A DNA stretch of 23,774 bases. Origin: Robiginitomaculum sp. GTDB lineage: Bacteria; Pseudomonadota; Alphaproteobacteria; Caulobacterales; Maricaulaceae. The stretch spans positions 1 to 23,774 of the forward strand of contig JAKIUV010000045.1 in NCBI GenBank assembly GCA_021647375.1. The letters are read 5' to 3'. Below, one piece after another: positions 1 to 7,581 of the stretch (the first letter of the stretch is position 1; the number at the start of each line of letters is the position of its first letter). The translations under genes were made by a program, and so were the position numbers. Under the pieces are notes generated by a model. The model was not told where the DNA came from. It worked only from the letters and a program-made list of their open reading frames with translations, and did not search any database.

Positions 1-2
1 AT

Positions 3-416
3 GATTTCACTACCCACCGCCGCACGAATATAACGGAACCGCTCACGCCTAAACCAATTTTACTGGTCGAGGGCATATTGATTTTAAGCCAAGACCGCCT
101 GCGACCTGCATTTGATTATAGTTTCTTTGTTGCTTGTGACCACGATACCCGTATTGACCGCCGCATTCGCCGCGACGTGGAAGAACGCGGACGCACGATT
201 TCTTGTATCCAGGAACAATTCGCCCGCGATGTTGCCCCCATGCATGATAAATTTGTCGATCCGTCACGGCACAATGCCGACATTATCATAACCCAAGATC
301 AATGCGGGCTGGAAACCATTATGAGGGACGGGCCGCTGATTAGTCTGTGTAATAATTTACTCGACAACAAACCCCTCGCCAAAGACCTTTTGGGACGCGA
401 TATATTGGGGCAGTAA
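3..416 (+). CDS. udk: Uridine kinase, 3' part (5' end outside window)
   Basis: This is the C-terminal 137 residues of a uridine kinase, which phosphorylates uridine and cytidine to UMP and CMP in pyrimidine salvage. The frame is open from base 3, so the ATG at 78 is internal and not the start. Recognisable family segments, in order, are the TTHRR-like stretch, 'KPILLVEGIL' (the beta strand before the lid), 'RRIRRDVEERGR' (lid arginines) and 'PMHDKFVDPSRHNADIII', which closely follow E. coli Udk. The P-loop lies upstream of the window. The C-terminus is somewhat longer than in E. coli and ends with a TAA at 414. trxC follows 59 nt later on the same strand. The identification is confident; some alphaproteobacterial relatives are labelled phosphoribulokinase/uridine kinase. 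Confidence 0.9.
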   Translation, partial: DFTTHRRTNITEPLTPKPILLVEGILILSQDRLRPAFDYSFFVACDHDTRIDRRIRRDVEERGRTISCIQEQFARDVAPMHDKFVDPSRHNADIIITQDQCGLETIMRDGPLISLCNNLLDNKPLAKDLLGRDILGQ

Positions 417-475
417 ATTTTGACCCATTGAAACCTATTTTCTTGCTCCTATATTCAAAACGAACGGAGTACAAA

Positions 476-910
476 ATGTCTAATTCAAATCAAATCGTAT
501 GCCCCAATTGTGGCGCTACCAACAGGCTACCCATATCCAAACCAGCCGACGCAGCCAAATGCGGCAAATGCAAAGCCAAATTATTTACGGGCGCACCCAT
601 AGATTTAACCGATGCTAATTTCGCGAAATTTATCACCAAGACCAGTATTCCCGTGGTGGTGGATTTTTGGGCGCCGTGGTGCGGGCCGTGTAAAATGATG
701 GGGCCGGAATTTGCCAAGGCCGCCGCTGATATGGAACCGGGCGTGCGTTTCGTCAAGCTGAACACCCAAGACCACCAAATGACAGCGGCTAAATATAAAA
801 TCCAAGGCATACCGGCCATGATATTGTTCAAGAACGGCCACCCGGTTGACCATATAGCGGGCGTGCGCAGGACGGACGAAATCAAGTCTTGGATTGCAGG
901 CAATATCTAG
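476..910 (+). CDS. trxC: Thioredoxin 2 (zinc-ribbon thioredoxin TrxC)
   Basis: A cytosolic thioredoxin that reduces protein disulphides. The 144-residue protein has an N-terminal zinc ribbon with two CxxC pairs (C9/C12 and C29/C32) and then a classical thioredoxin fold with the active site WCGPC at residues 68-72 and a cis-proline in 'GIPAM'. This two-part layout is diagnostic of TrxC, as opposed to TrxA. I chose the ATG at 476 because CGGAG at 465-469 sits 6 nt ahead and the zinc ribbon follows at once. The in-frame ATG at 428 would add 16 residues unlike the family. The FAD reductase gene starts 13 nt after the stop, so the two may be co-transcribed. TrxC is oxidative-stress induced in E. 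coli; nothing in this sequence shows that control here. Confidence 0.93.
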   Translation: MSNSNQIVCPNCGATNRLPISKPADAAKCGKCKAKLFTGAPIDLTDANFAKFITKTSIPVVVDFWAPWCGPCKMMGPEFAKAAADMEPGVRFVKLNTQDHQMTAAKYKIQGIPAMILFKNGHPVDHIAGVRRTDEIKSWIAGNI

Positions 911-923
911 CTAAACCCTGTTT

Positions 924-2150
924 ATGAGCGAAAACAAAGCATGTATAATTATCGGCGCTAGCCACGGGGGCGGACAAGCCGCCGTGAGCCTACGCCAGTC
1001 CGGCTGGGACGGCGATATTGTTTTGGTCGGCGAAGAAAGCTACGCGCCTTATCACCGCCCACCTTTATCGAAGGAGTTTTTGTCCGGCGGCAAAGACATA
1101 GATGATATTCTCATCCGCCCAGACGCGACCTACGAAACCGCCAATATTTTGTGCGTGCGCGACAAGCGCGTCGATACCATTCACCCCAAAGATCGATTGG
1201 TGTTTTTAGACGGCGGCGATACTTTGCAATATGACAAATTGATTTTGGCGACAGGCGCAAGGCCAAGAGAACTCCCCATACCGGGTGCAGATTTACCAAA
1301 TGTGTTTTACCTGCGCAGTGCGGATGATGTGTTGAAAATTAAAGCCGAAATAGACGCAGGCAAAAAAGCCGTGATTATCGGTGGGGGCTATATTGGTTTG
1401 GAGACCGCAGCCTCGCTGCGCAAGCAAGGCATGACCGTCACCGTTTTGGAAATGGAAGACCGGATTTTACAACGAGTGACCGCGCCCGTCATGTCGGAAT
1501 TTTATCAGCGCATCCACACCGAAGAGGGTGTAAAAATTGTTCAAAATTGTGCCGCCACCGAAATTCAAGATGGATTAAAAGTTATCACAACCAACGGTGA
1601 TTTTGATGCGGACATGGTCATTGTCGGCATTGGTGTTATCCCGAATATAGAACTGGCTGCAGACTGCGGGCTGGCGGTCGGCAACGGCATTATCGTCGAC
1701 GAAAATTGCCGCACATCTGATGCCAATATCTATGCGGTCGGTGATGTAACCTGGCATCACAACCCGGCTTATGATAGGCATTTACGCCTAGAATCCGTAC
1801 CCAATGCCACCGAGCAAGCCAAAACGGCGGCACTAGCTATATGCGGCAATCCCAAGCCCTATAATGCTCTGCCGTGGTTCTGGTCGGATCAATTTGATTT
1901 GAAATTACAAATCGCTGGCCTATCGGCTGGCTATGACGATATTGTCCTGCGCGGCAATCCAGACATTGGTCGCAGTTTCGCCGCGTTTTATTTCAAAGGC
2001 GACAAACTACTCGCCGTAGACGCGGTCAATAGACCGGGGGAATACATGGTCGGCAAGCGACTTATTCCGCAAACTATGGGCGCAGAAAAAATCATGGATA
2101 AAAAAGCATTGGCAGACGAGACCATTCCCCTTAAAACATTCTTGAAATAA
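924..2150 (+). CDS. FAD/NAD(P)-dependent ferredoxin (rubredoxin) reductase-type oxidoreductase
   Basis: A 408-residue flavoprotein that probably passes electrons from NAD(P)H to a ferredoxin or rubredoxin. The N-terminal FAD Rossmann motif is 'IIIGASHGGGQAA' (residues 8-20), in the GASHAGxQ style of putidaredoxin/rhodocoxin reductases. The second, NAD-binding Rossmann motif is 'IIGGGYIGLETAASL' (about 150-164). 'YAVGDV' near residue 270 is the FAD-binding ATG-GD motif, and the last ~85 residues match a reductase C-terminal domain. No ferredoxin, rubredoxin or P450 gene lies nearby, so the partner is unknown. The gene sits 13 nt behind trxC, which invites the idea of a shared redox role, but thioredoxin reductases are a different subfamily. 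The start ATG at 924 has no strong Shine-Dalgarno sequence. Confidence 0.88.
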   Translation: MSENKACIIIGASHGGGQAAVSLRQSGWDGDIVLVGEESYAPYHRPPLSKEFLSGGKDIDDILIRPDATYETANILCVRDKRVDTIHPKDRLVFLDGGDTLQYDKLILATGARPRELPIPGADLPNVFYLRSADDVLKIKAEIDAGKKAVIIGGGYIGLETAASLRKQGMTVTVLEMEDRILQRVTAPVMSEFYQRIHTEEGVKIVQNCAATEIQDGLKVITTNGDFDADMVIVGIGVIPNIELAADCGLAVGNGIIVDENCRTSDANIYAVGDVTWHHNPAYDRHLRLESVPNATEQAKTAALAICGNPKPYNALPWFWSDQFDLKLQIAGLSAGYDDIVLRGNPDIGRSFAAFYFKGDKLLAVDAVNRPGEYMVGKRLIPQTMGAEKIMDKKALADETIPLKTFLK

Positions 2151-2160
2151 CAAAATGTTT

Positions 2161-2173
2161 GGAGAACACCGTG
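2161..2173 (+). promoter_or_regulatory. Shine-Dalgarno and GTG start of the deaminase gene
   Basis: GGAG at 2161-2164 lies 6 nt before GTG 2171. The upstream TTG at 2159 overlaps this site and cannot use it. Choosing GTG makes the protein begin with the lipoprotein signal MKKILAV. Confidence 0.75.
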
Positions 2174-3580
2174 AAAAAAATATTAGCCGTACTAACAGGT
2201 TTTCTTCTTATCTCCTGTTCTCAAGCCTCCGCCCCCACGGGCGTATCGGCCAAGTTCGAAAGCATCAAAGATAACGACATTGCTCTGCGCGCATTCCTCC
2301 AGGACATGCCCAAGGGCGGTGATCTGCACAATCATTTGTTCGGCGCTGTATATGCGGAAAGCTGGATAAAATGGGCCGAGGAAGACGGCTTGTGCCTCGA
2401 TAAGGCCGAGCTTGCCATACGGTTTCCGGGCAACGGTGGATGTGGCGATAACCCAACCATGAAAGACGCGCTGAACTTCAATCAAGACCTGCGCAATGAA
2501 GTGATTGAAAACTTCTCCCTGCGGGATTTTGTCCCCTATGCGGGCTGGTCTAGTCATGACCAATTTTTTGCCACCTTTATGGATATGGCCGCCCTGCCCT
2601 CGCGCTTTGGGGATATGGTTGCCGAAACCGCCAATCTGGCCGGAGAGCAAAACATTGCTTATCTGGAATTGATGCACACTATGGAATTGTTCGAGACAAT
2701 CCTGCCCATGGTCGCCAGCGCCCCTATGACAGGCGATGCGGAGACGGACTATAAAACCCTTATGGCCGGAAAATTCGGCAGCGCCCTGCCCGATATTGTC
2801 GCCCGTGCGCGCAAAGATATTGATACGGCCATGGCGCGCAAAGACGCGCTTCTTAAATGCGGCACGAAAGACGCCATGCCGGGCTGTGCGGTCGAGGTTC
2901 GCTTCTTGAACCAACCCGTGCGCACCCTGCCCTCGTCCACCGTCTTCGCCCACACTATTTTCGGTTGGGAATTGATGAAGCAAGACGCGCGTTTTGTTGG
3001 CACCAATTTGGTTGCGCCCGAAGACGACTTTATCGCCCTACGGGATTATGACGACCATATGGAACAAATCGGTTATCTGTACGAGACCTTGGGGCCGCGC
3101 AATGTCTCCCTACACGCCGGAGAGCTTTGGCTTGGACTTGTTCACCCTGCCGAGCTACGTGATCATATCAATCAGGCCGTCCATATTGCCCGCGCCAAAC
3201 GCATAGGCCACGGCACCGATATTGTGTTTGAAACCGGTTATAAAGACCTGCTGAAATATATGGCCGATAACAAAATCATGGTGGAGATAAACCTGACCTC
3301 ATCCGATGCTTTGCTCGGCATTACAGGCGACCAACATCCGCTCCATGTTTACCGCGCGGCAGGCGTGCCTATGGCGCTATCCACAGACGACGAAGGCGTA
3401 GCCCGCATCGACCTAACCCACGAATATGTGCGCGGTACAAAAGAGTTCGACTTTAGCTATGACGAGTTAAAAGACATGACCTATAACAGTCTTAGATACG
3501 CTTTCCTCAGCGACGAGAAAAAGGCCGAAATGATCAAAGCCCTAGACGATAAATTCGCTGCATTTGAGAGCCAGTTTTAA
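2171..3580 (+). CDS. Adenosine deaminase-family amidohydrolase, predicted lipoprotein
   Basis: A 469-residue metal-dependent deaminase predicted to be exported and lipid-anchored. The start is the GTG at 2171, because GGAG lies at 2161-2164 with a 6-nt spacer. This exposes a clean lipoprotein signal, 'MKKILAVLTGFLLISC', with lipobox LISC and the lipidated Cys16; Ser at +2 would favour the outer membrane. The deaminase signature is complete: zinc ligands H53 and H55 in 'DLHNHL', H315 and catalytic E318 in 'LHAGE', H347 in 'IGHGTD', and D406/D407 in 'STDDEG'. The protein is longer than cytosolic Add (~340 residues) and has an extra ~100 residues between the first and second metal motifs, as in secreted ADGF-type enzymes. 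It probably acts on nucleosides outside the cytoplasm for salvage. The substrate (adenosine, deoxyadenosine or another 6-aminopurine) is inferred. Confidence 0.87.
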   Translation: MKKILAVLTGFLLISCSQASAPTGVSAKFESIKDNDIALRAFLQDMPKGGDLHNHLFGAVYAESWIKWAEEDGLCLDKAELAIRFPGNGGCGDNPTMKDALNFNQDLRNEVIENFSLRDFVPYAGWSSHDQFFATFMDMAALPSRFGDMVAETANLAGEQNIAYLELMHTMELFETILPMVASAPMTGDAETDYKTLMAGKFGSALPDIVARARKDIDTAMARKDALLKCGTKDAMPGCAVEVRFLNQPVRTLPSSTVFAHTIFGWELMKQDARFVGTNLVAPEDDFIALRDYDDHMEQIGYLYETLGPRNVSLHAGELWLGLVHPAELRDHINQAVHIARAKRIGHGTDIVFETGYKDLLKYMADNKIMVEINLTSSDALLGITGDQHPLHVYRAAGVPMALSTDDEGVARIDLTHEYVRGTKEFDFSYDELKDMTYNSLRYAFLSDEKKAEMIKALDDKFAAFESQF

Positions 3581-3612
3581 TACTTCAATACTTTTCACTC
3601 AAAATATTACGT

Positions 3613-3783
3613 TCAATTTGCATATATACCGTCTCGACCACGCCGTGAAAATCTGTGAGCAAACAACACCCAAGCCCATACCCCATCTTGCTTATTGGCT
3701 TGATCTGAGCCGCCCTGCCAATTTAATTGGTCAGATAAATTATCACCGAACGCGCCTTTGAATTTATTTTTTTTCTTGGCCAT
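3613..3783 (-). CDS. Possible small ORF, 56 codons, unknown
   Basis: An ATG at 3783 opens 14 nt after the stop of the oxoprolinase gene on the same strand and runs 56 codons to a TGA at 3613. The predicted product begins 'MAKKKNKFKGAFGDNL', so it is basic at the N-terminus and then polar, with two tryptophans near the middle. I do not recognise it. Support is limited to the open frame, the position at the end of the operon and a Lys-rich start; the Shine-Dalgarno match is poor and the C-terminal half does not look clearly protein-like. If it is not a gene, this 217-base gap between convergent genes holds nothing else I can name. Confidence 0.3.
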   Translation of the reverse strand: MAKKKNKFKGAFGDNLSDQLNWQGGSDQANKQDGVWAWVLFAHRFSRRGRDGIYAN

Positions 3784-3797
3784 AATTTACTTCGCAT

Positions 3798-6700
3798 TCA
3801 GCTCTTACCATAGCCGCCACCGGTCGGGGTTTCCACCATGAATATATCGCCGGGTTCCACTTGAATATTATCGCAGCCCTTTAGGGTATGCGAAAACCCA
3901 TCTGCGCGGATGACCGTATTGCGCCCCAAGCGGCCTGCCCCGCCGCCATTGACACCAGCGCAGCGCACCTTGCGATTGCCGGACAAGATAGCGCATTCCA
4001 TGGGCGCTAAAAACTCAATAGCGCGGCGCACCCCGTCGCCAGAGTTCCATTTCCCCTTGCCCCCAGAACCGCGCATAATTTCGAACGTGTTGAGGCGCAC
4101 GGGATAGCGTAGTTCTAAAACCTCCGGGTCGGTGAGGTGCGAATTTGTCATATGGGTATGGATTGCCGCCGCACCATTGAAACCATCCCCCGCTGGTGCG
4201 CCGGAACAAATGGTTTCGTAATATTGATATTCATCATTACCAAATGTGAGATTATTCATCGTCCCTTGGCTAGACCCCAGCACGCCGAGCGCCCCGAACA
4301 GAGCATTGGTCACGGCTTGGGAAAGCTCCACATTACCCGCGACGATAGCCGCCGGGTGGCTTGGCGATAATAAACACCCCTTGGGAATGCGGATATTCAG
4401 TGGCCGCATACAGCCCGCATTAAGGGGAATATCTGCACCGACCAAACAGCGAAACACATATAAAACAGCAGCATGGGTCACGGCTTCGGGCGCGTTGAAA
4501 TTATCGTCCCTCTGAGCGTCCGTGCCCATAAAATTTATCAAGGCGGAGCCGTCTGCTTTATTGACGGTTATCTGTACGCGAATTTTACTGCCTTGGTCAA
4601 TTTCGTAAATGAATTCCCCATCCGACAATGCCGCAATCGCACGCCGCACACAGGCCTCGCCATTGTCCTGACAATAGCCCATATAGGCGGCGACTGTGTC
4701 CTTGCCGTAAATTTCGCACAGCTTCATAAGCTCCGACCCGCCCTTGGCATTGGCGGCGATTTGGGCTTTTAAATCAGCGATATTTTGTTCGGGGTTTCGC
4801 GCCGGATATTTGCCGGATGTCAAGACGCGGCGAATTTCCGCATCCTTAAATTCTCCGTCCGATACCAAATGCATACAATCAATTATCACGCCCTCTTCAT
4901 AGATATTCATAGCCAGCGGTGACATGGAGCCTGGCGCAATGCCGCCTATATCGGAATGATGCCCCCGCGACACAACATAGAAAGACGGTCTTGTTCCGGC
5001 TCCCACAAATATCGGGGTGATGACATTTATATCGGGCAAATGTGTGCCGCCGTCATAAGGGTTGTTGTGGACGAAACTATCGCCGTCTTGCATGGATAAA
5101 CCAGAATATATCAAAGCCCGCAAACTGGCATCCATGGAGCCAATATGCACGGGCATGTGCGGCGCATTGGCGACCAAACCGCCGTCCGCATCAAACACCG
5201 CACAAGAGAAATCCAGTCGTTCCTTGATGTTCACAGACCGCGCCGTATTTTGCAAGACAACCCCCATCTGCTCTGCCACCGCCATGAACAAATTATTGAA
5301 AATCTCCAGACGCACAGGGTCTCGCTCTGTGCGTCCTCGCTCACATCCGTGCCCCTCACCTTGTTCCTCTCCCAACGGGGGAGGAGACGGTGTCTTGTCC
5401 GTCTGTGCTATACTCTTGTCATGTAGCCTGCCGCTATTCTCCCCAAGAAAATCTACGATTTTCTCACCTCTCCTTTGGGGAGAGGTCGAGCGAAGCGAGG
5501 GTGAGGGGGTAAGATATTGAGAAGCCACAACACGCAAAACCAAATTCCCATCCCTGTCCAAATCCGCTACCCAGCCTGGCTCTACTATATTGGTGCCGCC
5601 TGCATCTAGTATAACCGCCGGGCCTTTGATGGTTTTGCCACGGGTCAAATTGGCGCGGTGGTAAACCGGAGCATCATGCCATGCACCTTTGGCGTAAAAT
5701 TTTACCGGGTTTTCAGCGGGTGCAGCCGCACTCTCCAGCGATAAATTCTCCGTGCTTTCCCCGCCGCCTGCACATTCCACACTGATAGACTCGATGATGA
5801 TATTTGCCGTTTCATCAATAAAGCTAAAGCGGGTGCGGTGGGCTTGTTCAAAATCTTGTTTCAGGTTTTCCGTCAGCGGAACTTCCAACAAAGTGTCCGA
5901 ACCATCATAGCGAATATGGGCGCGCTTGGTGTATTTTATGGTGTGGGCGTCAACACCTTGCGCCTTTAATTTTTCGCGACCCGTGCGCGCTATTTCATGG
6001 GCGTATTTTGTTACCATCTTGATCTGGTCAACATCTAAATTAACCGTGACCTGTTCAAGCACGGAAATATCCGCCAGCCCCATGCCGTAAGCCGATAACA
6101 CACCCGCCAGCGGGTGAATGAATATCCGCTCAACACCCAATTCTTCGGCTACCAAACAAGCATGTTGTCCGCCTGCGCCGCCAAAGCAAGCCAAGGAATA
6201 TCCGTCTAGGTCATAGCCGCGCTCTACCGATATTTTCTTGATAGCCCGCGCCATATGCCCGACGGCAATTTGCAAGAAACCCTCGGCGGTTTCCTCAACA
6301 GATTTGCCCGCCTCGGCAGCTATGTCTTTGAACGGAATTTGGGGTGCATTGGTGTCGAGCCGCTCGTCTTGACCCGCGCCAAATATGGCCGGGAAAAACT
6401 GTGGCTGTAATTTGCCCAGCACTACATTTATATCCGTGACGGTAATCGGGCCGCTACGCTTATAAGCGGCTGGCCCCGGATTAGCCCCTGCGGACTTTGG
6501 TCCGACCAAAAATCTTGCCCCGTCATAATCCAGCACCGAGCCACCGCCCGCCGCCACCGTATGGATTTCCAACATGGGGGCGCGCATACGCACACCTGCG
6601 ACTTCGGCTTCGGAGGCGCGTTCATAACTGCCCGCATAATGGCAAACATCCGTAGATGTGCCGCCCATGTCAAAGCCGATAATTTTGTCAAACCCTGCGG

Positions 6701-7544
6701 CCTTGGCCGTGCGCACCGCGCCGACCACCCCGCCCGCAGGCCCGGACAGCACCGCATTGCGCCCATGGAAATGGGCCGCATCTGCCAGCCCGCCGGACGA
6801 TTGCATGAACAAAAGTTCGTTAGTACCCCCGAGTGCTTCTGCGACCCTGTCAATATAGCTGCGCAAGATGGGCGATAGATATGCATCAACCACCGCCGTG
6901 CGCCCACGCGAAATCATCTTAATCAGCGGGCTGGCTTCATGGCTGGTCGAGACTTGGGTAAAGCCAATTTCGCGCGCCAGTTCCGCCACCATTTTTTCGT
7001 GGGCGGGATTGCGGTAAGCATGCAAAAACACCACGGCCAAAGACCGAAAACCATCCGCATAGAGCATCTGCAAATCCGAGCGGGCTTTGACCATATCGGG
7101 TGCGGTGATAACTTTGCCGCCTGCATCCAAGCGCTCATTTATTTCCGTCAAACCATCATAGAGTGGGGCGGGTTTATCAATCCGCATTGCAAATATATCT
7201 GCCCGCGCCTGATAACCAATCTCCAGCGCATCCCGCAGCCCCCCCGTAATCGCCAAAGCCGTGCGCTCGCCCTTACGCTCCAACAGAGCATTGGTAGCTA
7301 CGGTGGTGCCCATTTTGACGCTGGCTATTTTCTCGCTCGGTAAAGGCGAACCGGACGGGACACCCAAAAACCGCCCTATGCCCTCCAGCGCGGCGTCAGC
7401 ATAGCTCTCCGGATTTTCCGACAATAATTTTTTGGTACGCAAAACCCCAGCCGGGTCACAGGCAACAATATCGGTAAATGTACCACCCCGATCAATCCAA
7501 AATTTCCAGCCATTTTTTGCTTCGGTATTCATAAATATACCCAT
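3798..7544 (-). CDS. 5-oxoprolinase/hydantoinase A-B fusion with repeat-derived linker
   Basis: A 1248-residue enzyme of the ATP-dependent 5-oxoprolinase (N-methylhydantoinase A/B) family, which opens 5-oxo-L-proline or related cyclic amides using ATP. The N-terminal HyuA part (about 1-675) has the actin-like ATPase motifs 'DRGGTFTDIV' and 'GFDMGGTSTDV'. The C-terminal HyuB part (from about 740) starts with 'DPVRLEIFNNLFM' and keeps 'AEQMG', 'NIKERLDFSCA', 'NNPYDGGTHLPD' and 'GHHSDIGG'. About 53 residues between the halves (about 679-731) are encoded by a palindromic repeat element (5352-5509). Without them the length is ~1195, close to what I recall for the family. The 5-oxoprolinase rather than hydantoinase role is inferred from the fusion. 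ATG 7532 is an alternative start; neither has a good Shine-Dalgarno sequence. The gene begins 37 nt after the phosphatase stop, so it is probably co-transcribed. Confidence 0.9.
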   Translation of the reverse strand: MGIFMNTEAKNGWKFWIDRGGTFTDIVACDPAGVLRTKKLLSENPESYADAALEGIGRFLGVPSGSPLPSEKIASVKMGTTVATNALLERKGERTALAITGGLRDALEIGYQARADIFAMRIDKPAPLYDGLTEINERLDAGGKVITAPDMVKARSDLQMLYADGFRSLAVVFLHAYRNPAHEKMVAELAREIGFTQVSTSHEASPLIKMISRGRTAVVDAYLSPILRSYIDRVAEALGGTNELLFMQSSGGLADAAHFHGRNAVLSGPAGGVVGAVRTAKAAGFDKIIGFDMGGTSTDVCHYAGSYERASEAEVAGVRMRAPMLEIHTVAAGGGSVLDYDGARFLVGPKSAGANPGPAAYKRSGPITVTDINVVLGKLQPQFFPAIFGAGQDERLDTNAPQIPFKDIAAEAGKSVEETAEGFLQIAVGHMARAIKKISVERGYDLDGYSLACFGGAGGQHACLVAEELGVERIFIHPLAGVLSAYGMGLADISVLEQVTVNLDVDQIKMVTKYAHEIARTGREKLKAQGVDAHTIKYTKRAHIRYDGSDTLLEVPLTENLKQDFEQAHRTRFSFIDETANIIIESISVECAGGGESTENLSLESAAAPAENPVKFYAKGAWHDAPVYHRANLTRGKTIKGPAVILDAGGTNIVEPGWVADLDRDGNLVLRVVASQYLTPSPSLRSTSPQRRGEKIVDFLGENSGRLHDKSIAQTDKTPSPPPLGEEQGEGHGCERGRTERDPVRLEIFNNLFMAVAEQMGVVLQNTARSVNIKERLDFSCAVFDADGGLVANAPHMPVHIGSMDASLRALIYSGLSMQDGDSFVHNNPYDGGTHLPDINVITPIFVGAGTRPSFYVVSRGHHSDIGGIAPGSMSPLAMNIYEEGVIIDCMHLVSDGEFKDAEIRRVLTSGKYPARNPEQNIADLKAQIAANAKGGSELMKLCEIYGKDTVAAYMGYCQDNGEACVRRAIAALSDGEFIYEIDQGSKIRVQITVNKADGSALINFMGTDAQRDDNFNAPEAVTHAAVLYVFRCLVGADIPLNAGCMRPLNIRIPKGCLLSPSHPAAIVAGNVELSQAVTNALFGALGVLGSSQGTMNNLTFGNDEYQYYETICSGAPAGDGFNGAAAIHTHMTNSHLTDPEVLELRYPVRLNTFEIMRGSGGKGKWNSGDGVRRAIEFLAPMECAILSGNRKVRCAGVNGGGAGRLGRNTVIRADGFSHTLKGCDNIQVEPGDIFMVETPTGGGYGKS
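5339..5518. repeat. Palindromic repeat element, copy A, inside coding sequence
   Basis: The core runs from 5352 to 5509. Its left arm starts CCCCTCACCTTGTTCCTC and its right arm ends GTGAGGGGG. Each arm is itself a small hairpin: CCTCTCCC...GGGGGAGG on the left, CCTCTCC...GGGGAGAGG on the right. The first 22 bases of the core are identical to those of copy B at 23162. Outside the core, the flanks CTCACATCC (left) and the complement of AATATC (right) also resemble those of copy B, so the element may be ~180 bp. It adds no stop codon to the oxoprolinase frame on the minus strand. The right arm contains the TCGAGCGAAGCGAGGGTGAG variant that I recall as common in alphaproteobacterial intergenic repeats. 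Confidence 0.85.
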
Positions 7545-7581
7545 AGGCCTTTACGGGCTTTGTGAAAGCGGTAATTGGACT

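Noticed and set aside
428..475. Longer N-terminus for TrxC
   Set aside because: The ATG at 476 has the Shine-Dalgarno site and gives the family's normal zinc-ribbon start.
2192..2983. 263-codon ORF on the minus strand
   Set aside because: It lies wholly antisense to the adenosine-deaminase gene, which has a complete set of family motifs. The antisense product shows no recognisable domain.
3564..3761. 65-codon plus-strand ORF after the deaminase gene
   Set aside because: It starts inside the deaminase coding sequence, has no Shine-Dalgarno site and shows no family features.
5062..5520. 152-codon plus-strand ORF spanning the repeat
   Set aside because: It is antisense to the oxoprolinase and partly made of the palindromic repeat; no protein-like features.
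3798..7544. Pseudogene call for the oxoprolinase
   Set aside because: The frame is intact through the insert and both halves keep their motifs, so I kept it as a functional CDS.
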